NCBI GenBank assembly: GCA_021202275.1 | Contig: JAJQDI010000015.1 | Location: 162,637-226,636 of the forward strand | Length of the DNA stretch: 64,000 nt | Source of the DNA: Bacteroides sp. | GTDB taxonomy: Bacteria; Bacteroidota; Bacteroidia; Bacteroidales; Bacteroidaceae | Direction: 5' to 3' | Part shown: positions 48,241 to 56,557 of the stretch, piece after piece | How the letters are laid out: the number at the start of each line of letters is the position of its first letter | Numbering within the stretch: position 1 is the first letter of the stretch | The notes under the pieces: model-generated | Told to the model about the DNA's origin: nothing | Database searches by the model: none | The model's input: only the letters and a program-made list of their open reading frames with translations | Program-made: the position numbers and the translations under genes

Positions 48241-48423
48241 CTACACATATTCTTCCACCATATACATCTCGGAAACGATCTCGTCTATTTTACGTTTCAG
48301 GTTATTTATAGCCTCCTCAGGGGTAATTCCATACCCTTTGAAGAAACGGCTTACTTTCAGGAAAGCCCAGTAGCCTCCATCGGATGTACGTTCCAGTACA
48401 TAATCTGTTTGATTCAGTATCAT
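48241..48423 (-). CDS. Small HicB-like protein without a HicA partner
   Basis: A 60-residue protein. DYVLERTSDGGYWAFLKVSRFFKGYGITPEEAINNLKRKIDEIV has the HicB pattern: a beta hairpin with DGGYWA, then TPEEAINNLK opening the helix. HicB proteins normally neutralise the mRNA interferase HicA and often carry a DNA-binding tail; here the tail and any hicA gene within several hundred bases are absent. Similar solitary HicB-like proteins are common in Bacteroidales and may be regulators. The stop is TAG, immediately followed by a TACGAT repeat. Confidence 0.65.
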   Translation of the reverse strand: MILNQTDYVLERTSDGGYWAFLKVSRFFKGYGITPEEAINNLKRKIDEIVSEMYMVEEYV

Positions 48424-48838
48424 ATGGGTATATAATTAGTTAATGGTTTCCCTGTGTTTCAATTTCTTTCTCCAGGGTCGGCCTTATCGGGGTCCTGTAT
48501 ACCCTCTCAGTCTGCTTTCTGTGTTGCCCGGAGAGAAGCAGGTATGGGAGCAGGATAGGATATATCCCGTTCCATGAAGAGGAAACAAGCTCTTCGTCTG
48601 CGGGCTATCCTACCTACAGTTCCTAACAAGAGTCGGAAAACAAAGGTTCACCCCGGTTTCCTGCCATTCTCACAGGATCCGGATTTCGGAGCATCCTGTT
48701 TCAACAACATTTCTGTAAGATGATGAATAGATGAACAAAAGATTGAAAGCGTTCGTTTTATTAAAAAAAAGTTGTATTTTAGCAGTATGAAAATGTCCGG
48801 ACAGACATTTGTTTATCTAAACCCAAATAATAAAGATT
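48424..48838. other. Intergenic region before trxA, worn repeat
   Basis: 415 noncoding bases. CCTCTCAGTCTGCTTTCTGTG near 48500-48525 resembles segments near 920 and 62320. A TATTTTAG near 48774, one base from TAnnTTTG, may be the thioredoxin promoter. Confidence 0.45.
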
Positions 48839-49135
48839 ATGGAAAAATTTGAAGAATTAATACAATCGGAAAGCCCTGTATTGGTCGACTTTTTTGCAGA
48901 ATGGTGCGGCCCGTGTAAAGCAATGAAGCCCATCCTGGAAGATGTAAAGAATCAGATTGGCGACAAAGCGCGCATCGTCAAGATCGATATAGACAAACAC
49001 GAAGATCTGGCCAACCAGTACCGGGTACAGGCAGTCCCTACCCTCTTCCTGTTCAGCAAAGGAGAAACCCTCTGGAGACATTCGGGAGTGATGCAGGCGG
49101 CTGATCTGGTGAAAATCATAGAACAGCATACATAA
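48839..49135 (+). CDS. trxA: Thioredoxin
   Basis: A 98-residue cytosolic thioredoxin. Redox motif WCGPC at residues 22-26 inside [18 protein letters not shown], and the cis-Pro in AVPTLFLF near 70. It reduces disulfides in cytoplasmic proteins. It lacks a signal peptide, unlike the next gene 12 bases downstream, so the pair encodes a cytoplasmic and an envelope thioredoxin. Confidence 0.95.
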   Translation: MEKFEELIQSESPVLVDFFAEWCGPCKAMKPILEDVKNQIGDKARIVKIDIDKHEDLANQYRVQAVPTLFLFSKGETLWRHSGVMQAADLVKIIEQHT

Positions 49136-49147
49136 CTCAACCCAAAC

Positions 49148-49612
49148 ATGAGAAAACTTACATGGATAGCAGCCGTGCTGCTTACCTTCTTTTCCGCCTG
49201 TTCATTTGCCGGCAACACAACAAACAACCATACGGAGAAGAAAGAAAAAGATGGTGAAGTAATCACCATGAACAAACAGATGTTCATCGAACAGATATTT
49301 GACTACGAGAACTCGTCCGAATGGAAGTATCTGGCAGACAAACCGGCCATTATCGACCTCTATGCCGATTGGTGTGGCCCCTGCCGGCTGATAGCACCCA
49401 GCCTCAAAGAGCTGGCCAAAGAATACGAAGGACAGATCGTGGTCTATAAGGTGAACGTAGACAAAGAGCGCGAACTGGCTGCTCTGTTCAACGCGACCAG
49501 CATCCCCCTGTTGGTATTTATACCTATGGAGGGCGAACCGCAACTGTTCAAAGGAGCTGCCGACAAAGCAACCTACAAACAGGTCATTGAAGAGTTTCTG
49601 TTGAAAAAATAG
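49148..49612 (+). CDS. Thioredoxin-fold lipoprotein
   Basis: A 154-residue envelope protein. Lipobox FFSACSF puts the acylated Cys at 18; a charged linker leads to a thioredoxin domain with WCGPC at 75-79 (YADWCGPCRL) and cis-Pro in SIPLLVF near 118. It probably handles disulfides or reactive thiols in the periplasm. Co-transcribed with trxA (12-base gap). The stop is TAG. A hairpin follows 20 bases later. Confidence 0.92.
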   Translation: MRKLTWIAAVLLTFFSACSFAGNTTNNHTEKKEKDGEVITMNKQMFIEQIFDYENSSEWKYLADKPAIIDLYADWCGPCRLIAPSLKELAKEYEGQIVVYKVNVDKERELAALFNATSIPLLVFIPMEGEPQLFKGAADKATYKQVIEEFLLKK

Positions 49613-49631
49613 AAATCCACATCTTATATAG

Positions 49632-49680
49632 CAAACGAGGGTATGCCTAAGCAAACGGACTTTAGACATACCCTCGTTTG
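49632..49680 (+). terminator. Hairpin after the thioredoxin operon
   Basis: CAAACGAGGGTATG pairs with CATACCCTCGTTTG (14 bp) around a 21-base loop, with only a short T-containing tail. Confidence 0.65.
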
Positions 49681-49720
49681 TATGATTTCCTCTCCAACCG
49701 GACTATCCCATTCAACCGGA

Positions 49721-50044
49721 TTATCTCAGGCAATATCCCTCTATAGGGTTATGGGTCACGTAACGGATCACATATACATCATCCTCGTGATCAGTGACAA
49801 AGAAATACCAGGTAGTTTGTTTACTTGGGGGATAAGATACATACCACAGATCAGTACCCTAACGGGAAAAAACAGGATGGCGCTTTACGTTTTCTTTTCA
49901 GGTGGATAGTAGCTTCCATGTCCCGTACCAATGACAACACATATCTATGAGCAGATCCGAAATAAGAGAAATAGTTTTTTCATGTAACAACCCGGTCAGA
50001 TCCACAAGATAATTTTCAGTTTCAGGGGTATAAAACACCTTCAT
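49721..50044 (-). pseudogene. Decayed RelE-like toxin gene
   Basis: The ATG at 50044 opens MKVFYTPETENYLVDLTGLLHEK, then the frame is lost. Reading with one extra A at the six-A run near 49980 gives NYFSYFGSAHRYVLSLVRDMEATIHLKRKRKAPS; a second shift in the six-T run near 49867-49872 and a TAG at 49861-49859 (in place of Tyr of an expected SRYGTD) lead to LWYVSYPPSKQTTWYFFVTDHEDDVYVIRYVTHNP and TAA at 49721. The reconstruction is 107 residues and matches a Bacteroidales RelE/ParE-type toxin family in length and motifs (WYxFxT, DxxYxIRYVxxN). The two indels and the stop make it non-functional. It overlaps the antitoxin remnant by ATGA. Confidence 0.7.
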
Positions 50045-50239
50045 CCGAAGAACTTCTTCATTCGTGGGACCACACATTCTACTAATTCCTCACCAGTCAA
50101 TAGATTTTGTAGTTCCTCCTCGGTCAGAGCCGGCAGTGTATCTGTTTCAGGCTCCATCCCATAAACGGGTACCATCGGTTCGTTTACCAGTTTTTTTCAA
50201 AGTCCTCTTCTTCCCGGGCAGGTCGTATCTCTTTTTCAT
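50041..50239 (-). pseudogene. Decayed antitoxin gene partnering the RelE-like toxin
   Basis: The best-conserved part reads LVNEPMVPVYGMEPETDTLPALTEEELQNLLTGEELVECVVPRMKKFFG and ends in TGA (50041-50043) overlapping the toxin ATG, the usual antitoxin-toxin coupling. Upstream, two A runs are each one base short: five A after ATG at 50239 and seven A at about 50190-50196. Restoring them gives a 66-residue protein starting MKKEIRPAREEEDFEKK. I know the small acidic family only by its position before such toxins. The pair is a dead type II module. Confidence 0.65.
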
Positions 50240-50287
50240 AAGCCAAAAGGGTTAGTTGCGTATACTGGTAAAGTATAGGATATTTTT

Positions 50288-50357
50288 TATAGAATGTGTT
50301 TTTTAATAGAGAGTTTTATTGCAGATTTTGGTAACGATTTCCTATCTTTGCAGTACC
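50288..50357 (+). repeat. 70-bp direct repeat, left copy, containing a promoter
   Basis: TATAGAATGTGTTTTTTAATAGAGAGTTTTATTGCAGATTTTGG... recurs with some changes at 50954-51022, flanking the SymE-like gene. The left copy ends in a -7 box TATCTTTG (50343-50350); in the right copy the corresponding bases are CATCTGTA and no box remains. Confidence 0.75.
50343..50350 (+). promoter_or_regulatory. -7 box TATCTTTG upstream of the SymE-like locus
   Basis: Match to TAnnTTTG. A transcript would start near 50357, almost 200 bases before the SymE-like ATG, and so would include the structured segment 50391-50550. Confidence 0.55.
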
Positions 50358-50390
50358 GAATAATTGTTTTAATACATAAAAATTAGTAAT

Positions 50391-50550
50391 ATGCGATTCT
50401 TACATTTAGAAAAAACAAAGGCAGGCTTACGGGTGCAAGTCCCGGAACTTTTTTGGTCGCATAATTTATTATGTTATTATACAATTGTTCGGCGAGACCT
50501 GCCTTCTTTTATTAACTCTATTATTTCTTTATTATGCCGAACAATTGTAA
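50391..50550. other. Structured leader or small RNA candidate before the SymE-like gene
   Basis: AAAGGCAGG near 50416 can pair with CCTGCCTT near 50498-50507, which is followed by CTTTTATT, so a transcript from 50357 could fold into a hairpin-terminated RNA of about 155 bases. In addition TACAATTGTTCGGC (50480-50493) and GCCGAACAATTGTA (50536-50549) are perfect 14-bp inverted repeats. A 55-codon frame starting at 50391 exists but shows no protein-like character. SymE-type toxins are usually controlled by an antisense RNA over their 5' end, which would lie here. Confidence 0.45.
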
Positions 50551-50554
50551 AAGA

Positions 50555-50826
50555 ATGACTAAAAAAGTGAACCAGGCGAAGGCCTCCGGTAAAAAACCTC
50601 TCAAAGCCAAAGTACTACAGATCAAAAACTCAGATGAAAGTCTGCACCTCAGGCGGCTTACCGTCTCCTCCCAAAGCGTAGTTAACAAAAAAGCAGCAAC
50701 GGACTCAAACCCATCCCTTTTCTGCGGTTGATGGGAGTATGGCTCGATCAGGCAGGATTTCCCATTAACAGCCAGGTAGATGTGATCGTAGACAACCATC
50801 TGCTTATTATCAAACCTGCGGATTGA
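50555..50826 (+). pseudogene. SymE-like type I toxin gene, frameshifted in an A6 run
   Basis: Two frames join into a SymE-family protein. The first reads MTKKVNQAKASGKKPLKAKV...LHLRRLTVSSQSVVNKK and then goes out of frame at the six A of 50687-50692. One more A would continue SSNGLKPIPFLRLMGVWLDQAGFPINSQVDVIVDNHLLIIKPAD, which carries the SymE hallmark (P-I-RLMG-WL-AGF followed by a beta hairpin ending LLII.P) and ends at TGA 50824. The corrected length is 90 residues (97 if the ATG at 50534 is used). SymE proteins act as RNA-cleaving or nucleoid-condensing toxins. A terminator follows 10 bases later. Confidence 0.75.
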
Positions 50827-50835
50827 TAAAACAGT

Positions 50836-50873
50836 AAGAACGGCTCTTTCCTTTGCGGGAAGAGCCGTTCTTC
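50836..50873 (+). terminator. Rho-independent terminator after the SymE-like gene
   Basis: AAGAACGGCTCTT pairs with AAGAGCCGTTCTT (13 bp, 11-base loop), followed by CTATCCTTTTCTTC. Confidence 0.8.
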
Positions 50874-50953
50874 TATCCTTTTCTTCGCTAATGGTTTTAT
50901 CTGAGAAACTGCCCTTCTGCATGATTATTAGTAATGTAACGGATCACGTATAT

Positions 50954-51022
50954 TATAGAACATGTTTTTTAATAGAGAGTTTTATTACAGGTTTTGATAC
51001 CTATTTCCCATCTGTACAGTTC
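50954..51022 (+). repeat. 70-bp direct repeat, right copy
   Basis: TATAGAACATGTTTTTTAATAGAGAGTTTTATTACAGGTTTTG..., direct repeat of 50288-50357, 666 bases away; the two bracket the SymE-like locus. It has lost the -7 box. Confidence 0.7.
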
Positions 51023-51094
51023 CACGCCGACCCGCTTCCGGAAAGCCCTCCCACCTGTTACGGAATACTTTTCCCCACCATCAGCCGTCCCTGT

Positions 51095-51908
51095 TTATTC
51101 CCTTATCATCTTTCCATCGACGATTGTACACACATCTTCCGTATACCCGGTGAATATACCCAGGGAATTTGTGATATTGCCGGGTAACAGGATGGGTGAA
51201 GTCAGGTTGTCATCGTTCACATTGGCCAGTTCTTTGACAGCCAGCTGATAGATATAATTTTCCCGGGTCACTCTTTTCAGGTGCACTCTTAACTCCTTCC
51301 AGTCTTCCACAGGCTCCGGGATCTCCACAGAAAAGGTGTTCTTCTCTGCTGTCAGAGCCGCCTGACTGAGATCATGGAAACGGGTGGCCTTTTTCATCTG
51401 TTCATCCTCTCCGAAGAAAAAAAACAGATGCGATATAGTAGTTAAAAGCCGTATGCTCCGACCCGGCAAAGGTATAGGACACTTGCTTTTTGTCGATCCG
51501 GACAGTGTCCAGATATACCTGATCGGGAAACGCCGTACGGGCATAGATCTCTTCACCGCCCGGTCCGGTAACAAACAGTTCGAAGTAGCCACACGCCGGA
51601 GGTGCTACCACCTGCGGACTGGCATAATTATAAATGAAACTCTTATCCGGATGTATATACAGGCTCTGATAGAGCTTGATCTGCTCGTCGCCCTGAATGT
51701 AGATATCAAACTCTAAGGAATAGTCCAGCAACTGCGGCTCCGAGATTGGAGACAACAGGGTCGCGGTCAGGTGGAAGCGATCGCCGGGTATGCAATAACA
51801 TTCCAGGAAGTACCCGCCGGAGTCTCCCATGTCCTGTATATCCAGCCTTCCGCCCAGTTCACACCCCATAAAGGTCATAAAGACCAGAAGAATCATCTGT
51901 TTTCTCAT
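51095..51908 (-). pseudogene. DUF4249-type lipoprotein, frameshifted in a T8 run
   Basis: Partner lipoprotein of a TonB-dependent receptor. The start at 51908 (MRKQMILLVFMTFMGCELGG) has a lipobox FMGC. The first frame runs to YYIASVFFLRRG and stops; at the run of eight A on the plus strand (51417-51424, eight T in the gene) a loss of one base joins it to FFFGEDEQMKKATRFHDLSQAAL..., which ends TIVDGKMIRE at TAA 51095. The corrected protein has 270 residues, normal for DUF4249. These lipoproteins are thought to help capture substrates for the receptor, whose gene ends two bases upstream. Confidence 0.82.
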
Positions 51909-51910
51909 AC

Positions 51911-53890
51911 TTACCAATTTACAGTGAAAGAGACATACGGAATGAAAGGCAGCAGCACCTTGGAATAAGGAACAAACTGCGTATAATAGGTATCTTTGGC
52001 CTCGGGCTGGAAATAAATGAAAGTCGGATTTTGTTTGTTATACAGATTGTATGCTCCTACACTCCATGTATATTCAAATTTCTTACCCGTTCTCTCATAA
52101 TCTGCCGAGACATCCAGCCTGTGATTATCGGGCATCTTAAAATTGTACCGGTCTCTGTAGATCGGAATAAATTTACTTCCCCCGTCGGGACTGAACTGAT
52201 CCTGGATCACCGCGATACTCACCGGAAATGTGGCATAGCCCCCGGAGAAATATGCCCAACTCGCGTTGAGCCGCCACCTGGAAGTCAGTGAGAAGGATGC
52301 GGTCAGCAACAGATTGTGCTTCAGGTCAAAAGGCGGATGGAACTCTTTTCCCTGATTGATCTCTTCGAACCTGCGTACAGACTCCGACAACGTATAGGTA
52401 GCCCGCAGATAGAATCTGCGACAATCATACACCGCGCCCAGCTCTATCCCTTTGGCCCGGCCCCGACCTTCGGTGAATGACTCTGTCAGGTCTTCCTGGA
52501 TCGATCTCACATGGGCCAGGAAATCTTTCGCGTGCTCCATCTTCTTAAAGAAAAAAGCAGTATACACATACAGATCCTCCCCTATCCGGGTATCCGCTCC
52601 CAGCGAATAATGAGAAGAAGAAGCCGGCTTATATCCCTTGGCCAGAGGATAATGCATATCTACCGGACTCTTCAGTGTAAAATAGGGATAGAGAGTCGTA
52701 TATTGTACGGTACGGGCATAATCCATCCAGAAATTAAATCCGTGCCATTGGTAATTCAGTCTGGCCCGGGGAGAAACATCATTGGAATGTGCCCGGCCGT
52801 TGTAATGCTGTACATTCAGACCCGCCTCCAGAGTCAGGTCGTTGGTCAGTCCGATATGTACCCCACCGTATAATTTGTAGATCTCCACCTCTGTTTTCCC
52901 CTGTCCGGCCAGGTCATACGAAGAAGCAGACAATCCCATACCCAGGTTGTAATGGATATTCTCACGAACATAACCGTCGTAATGCACATTGCCCATTCTG
53001 TCTGTGTAGCTGTTCTTTATATCAATTTCCGTATAGCTATCAGACGCGCCGGAAGTCATATACCTGTTAAATCCCCCTGTCAGGGTCAGCACACCTCTGT
53101 TGCCGGTATACCTTGCCCGCGTATTGGAAGAAAAAGAAGACCATTTCAGATCGTGCCGGATGGAATGTTCCACCAAGTTTATGTCCAGCTTATCCGTTGT
53201 ATAAAGTCCGAACACATTCAGGTTCCAACGACTGGCTATGTCCGAGTTCAGGTTCAGTGTTACATCCGAAAACCCATACGAAGGCATATCTCCATCGTCA
53301 TTGGTACGATTGTAGATACGGGCCACATGTTGGAGATACGAGGTACGGGCCAAAAAAGCAAAAGAATGCCGGGAGTTGACAAGAGGTCCCTGCATCTTGA
53401 CCGCGGAAGAAAGCAGACCGGCAGTCACCTCTCCTCTGAGATGTTCTCTATCTCCTACTGTAGGGAGCATATTTACATAGGAAGAGAGATAATTGTTGTA
53501 ACGCGCCGGATAACCGCTTTTGTAAAAGGTGGAATTTCCCAGGATATAAGGGTCGAACACAGAAATGATACCTGTCAGGTGATTGGGATTGGCTACCTCC
53601 GTACCATGTACTAAGTAGGCATTCTCTACACTGTGACCACCCCGTACATAAATACCCGGGTCGAGCGCGTTCACAGAGACCACTCCGGGCAGAGTAGCCA
53701 GATACTTGATCAGGTCGTTCTCTCCCAACAACGAGGGAACACGCTGTATATTCTCGCGTGTAATGAAATGATTTCCCGCATTCCTTCTTGCCCGCACTAC
53801 AACTGTGTCAATAGATTGGGTAGGGATCGTATCGGGTTGTGTTTGTGCAAGAACAAAAAACAGGGAACAGAAAAGAACAAATAAAAGCCC
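51911..53890 (-). pseudogene. TonB-dependent receptor (DUF4249-associated), no usable start codon
   Basis: An outer-membrane active transporter: plug domain (ITRENIQRVPSLLGENDLIKYLATLPGV...YVRGGHSVENAYLVHG) and a barrel ending VSFTVNW. The frame also encodes GLLFVLFCSLFFVLAQTQPDT, a signal peptide, but the preceding codon is TAG (53891-53893) and no ATG, GTG or TTG lies between that stop and the signal. The first GTG is at 53797, after the signal. The usual N-terminal CarboxypepD_reg domain is absent. The region before the signal is the terminator of the upstream gene, so the 5' end seems to have been lost or altered. Together with the frameshifted lipoprotein, this uptake pair looks inactive. 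Confidence 0.78.
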
Positions 53891-53908
53891 CTACCAGGTA
53901 GAGGCCCT
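53885..53908 (-). terminator. Terminator of the collagen-like lipoprotein gene, abutting the receptor
   Basis: On the minus strand GCCTCTACC pairs with GGTAGGGGC (one mismatch or wobble), followed by TTTTATTT. It sits between the lipoprotein stop and the receptor signal peptide, leaving no room for a ribosome-binding site. Confidence 0.7.
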
Positions 53909-53931
53909 TATTTGTAAAACAGTGAAGCAGA

Positions 53932-56130
53932 TTACTTCTTCTTTTCATAGTTGAGCTTGTATAAGCCAGCTACAGCCCCATTGACCGGATAGTCCCCATT
54001 GCCCGATGTATTCAGCGGCGAATAATGGAAAATTCCCTTGATCCGTTCCGGATAGCCTCCTTCATTAAAGTGAGAGTATTCGGCAAAGAGACAACTGCCG
54101 TGACCGGCCCAGTTGACCTCCTCAATGGCATTCTCAAATTCAAAGAGGGATACAATCGGATTGGCAGCCACCAGGGTATGGTTCATAAAGTTTTTATACC
54201 CATAGTTGTAAGAGAGTCTCAACACAGGTACATAATCCGTACTGTATTTATAGCCATAGACCACACGCCCCAGGTCTTCGCTGTAATAGGTATACGTTGT
54301 GATCAGACCCAGTGTATATAATGTGCTTTCCATACCTTTGCCTTCCAGTTTGCCGGAATGTACAGACATCTCTGTCAGGTTGCCTCTGCTGTCGTAGGTA
54401 AACTTAGCCACCTCCTGAGCATCCGCATACGGAGCATCTATATAAGAGAGTTTATCACCGGAGTATGTGAAACTTAATACTTCCGTACGCTGACCGTCAG
54501 CATCTACAACGATCGCACTCTTCAGTTTATTATTTTCCATCACCAGATTCACCACTTCATTGCCTTCAAAACTGGCTTTGATATCACTGTCTGTATACGC
54601 GTAGTTCACTTCAGCCCCCTGGATCTCATCTCCTTTTTCATACATCATGTATTCACAATACAGAGCTTTGTAGTTGCCCGACAGATTGTCCAGATTGATG
54701 ATCTCACTGGCTTTAGGAGCGAAATAGTTATACAGTTTCTTCCCATCGATCACGTCCGCTTTACCTGTGTATGGCTCGGCTTTCAGACGAATACTAAAAT
54801 TCTCCATAACATTTGTCAGATACTTTTCCTGGCCAAAGTTAATTTCAAATTCGGAAGGATCCCATTCATAGGGTTTTACGGAAATGGATGAGAGATTAAC
54901 GCCTCTCCGGTCACCTCTGATTTCAGGGTAGATCCAATCACCATCCACATCATTTACATAATAATCATCCCACGAGACATAAGATCTGTAAAAATATGCC
55001 TGGCCATTTTCAGACATCAATACATATTTTGGAAAATCATAGGACTCATCCTCAAAACGAATAAGATTCCTGGGAAATTTGTACATAACATATTTACCAT
55101 CATTGGAGTCCTCTCCATAGTACATTCCTCCGGACCAATAGGCATATTCATTATTATAAAAATAAGACTGATCGAAATGATAATAATTAAACAACCGTCC
55201 CATAAACTCTTCCACCGTAATATCCTGTCCTACTCCATTCACTCCGGACAGGAACAATTCCCGATACAGCTCTGAGGAAGTATAGAATTTCTTAAAACGA
55301 TTGTTATTATTCGCGTAATTATCAAAAACAGAGTAATATTCCCTATCCTCAAACACATCCGACACAGGCAGCACCTTATCCGTCTCCGCATATTCGGTCA
55401 GACGATGAGTGGCCACTCTGCCATTAGCGCCATATACCTGAGCCAGACCGGCCAGTCTTTCCGGAGCATTCAGGATATTGGTATAGTAATCTATATTTGT
55501 CAGATTGTTGGCATCATCGTAAGACAAAGTGATAAAAGGAAGATCTCCATTGGTAACGGAAGTCAGAAGAAACTCCCCATTCAGGTCTCCGATCAGGTTG
55601 CCACCGATATTTCCGTCACCGGTAGCACCAATTACGAATTGATAAAAACTACCATCGTCCAGGGTTATTTTCAGAATAGCCGTCTCCGGATCATAAGAGA
55701 CACTGGAGATACCTGTTCCTTTTTCGCCCTGATCACCTTTGTCACCTTTTACTCCTTCGGCTTTTACTCCGGTATCTTCCGTACCTATCCACCAGTTGCC
55801 ATTGGAGCCGATCGTCGGCGCTTTCCCCTCTGCTGAGACGCCCAGATCTACTCCGTTGATCCACCAATTGCCATTCGAACCGATTTGCGGGATTACATTC
55901 GCAGGGATAGAGGTGCTAATCGTTTCTCCGGTGGCAAATGTCAGTACCATTTCATCGTTCACGAAACTCACATTTACGATCTTTGTATTGTTCTCCAGGA
56001 TCAACCTCATCTGCTCCAATTGCCTCTGAAGTTCTTCATAGCTTAGTTCGCCGGAGTCTTTTTCTTCACATGCCCCAAAGGCAACCAATACAAACAGAAG
56101 CAGCATGCTTCTAAACAAAACACGTTTCAT
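53932..56130 (-). CDS. Surface lipoprotein with DUF4988-like start and collagen-like repeats
   Basis: A 732-residue lipoprotein (LVAFGACEEKDSG, Cys near 21, followed by acidic residues of the type that export lipoproteins to the surface). A short coiled coil (ELSYEELQRQLEQMRLILE) and a segment with two copies of IGSNGNWWI resemble the DUF4988/PL29 N-terminal region. Collagen-like Gly-X-Y triplets follow (GVKGDKGDQGEKGTG near 130). The large remainder has many Tyr and Asn residues and YD-like repeats near the C-terminus (FTYDSRGNLTEMSV). I recognise no catalytic motif. It has its own terminator and is not part of a polysaccharide-utilisation locus visible here. Confidence 0.82.
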   Translation of the reverse strand: MKRVLFRSMLLLFVLVAFGACEEKDSGELSYEELQRQLEQMRLILENNTKIVNVSFVNDEMVLTFATGETISTSIPANVIPQIGSNGNWWINGVDLGVSAEGKAPTIGSNGNWWIGTEDTGVKAEGVKGDKGDQGEKGTGISSVSYDPETAILKITLDDGSFYQFVIGATGDGNIGGNLIGDLNGEFLLTSVTNGDLPFITLSYDDANNLTNIDYYTNILNAPERLAGLAQVYGANGRVATHRLTEYAETDKVLPVSDVFEDREYYSVFDNYANNNNRFKKFYTSSELYRELFLSGVNGVGQDITVEEFMGRLFNYYHFDQSYFYNNEYAYWSGGMYYGEDSNDGKYVMYKFPRNLIRFEDESYDFPKYVLMSENGQAYFYRSYVSWDDYYVNDVDGDWIYPEIRGDRRGVNLSSISVKPYEWDPSEFEINFGQEKYLTNVMENFSIRLKAEPYTGKADVIDGKKLYNYFAPKASEIINLDNLSGNYKALYCEYMMYEKGDEIQGAEVNYAYTDSDIKASFEGNEVVNLVMENNKLKSAIVVDADGQRTEVLSFTYSGDKLSYIDAPYADAQEVAKFTYDSRGNLTEMSVHSGKLEGKGMESTLYTLGLITTYTYYSEDLGRVVYGYKYSTDYVPVLRLSYNYGYKNFMNHTLVAANPIVSLFEFENAIEEVNWAGHGSCLFAEYSHFNEGGYPERIKGIFHYSPLNTSGNGDYPVNGAVAGLYKLNYEKKK

Positions 56131-56438
56131 TCTTTTCCAAAATTAAGTTTATAATATAGTAAAAACCAGATATACAGGGCTAAATAGTCAAGGTGAGGTA
56201 AACAGATCACTCTGTCTTAGAGGGATCATTCAGCAATAATCGTTTTAACGAAAAACATGTTATGTATGCAATGCGGCAAAACTAATAATTTTTAATAAAA
56301 TACATTCATATTAAACTCAATTATTTAATTAATTCTATAAAAATAAAAAGAGACGAAATATGCTATCGCCAGGCAGCACCAGTAAAAGCTATTACAATAA
56401 GCAAAAATTCATAAGTACTTGTATACCGGTACCCTGTA

Positions 56439-56459
56439 GAGACGCACGGCGTGCGTCTC
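56439..56459. repeat. GAGACGCAC palindromic repeat, copy 4
   Basis: GAGACGCACGGCGTGCGTCTC preceded by CTGTA, the same outward orientation as copy 2. Confidence 0.88.
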
Positions 56460-56557
56460 GGCATACCGAATGGGAAAACATATACGAATGCAGATTGCAT
56501 TTCTTTGTTGGACCTGTATGGCGGAGACACATACTTCCCGGATGGACCTGCACCGCG

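Noticed and set aside
50416..50460. Cobalamin-riboswitch-like string GGTGCAAGTCC before the SymE-like gene
   Set aside because: Only this short match is present; the rest of the conserved core is missing and the downstream gene is unrelated to cobalamin.
50391..50558. A 55-codon open frame before the SymE-like gene
   Set aside because: It overlaps the hairpin and inverted repeat, lacks protein-like composition, and would end inside the SymE-like start region.
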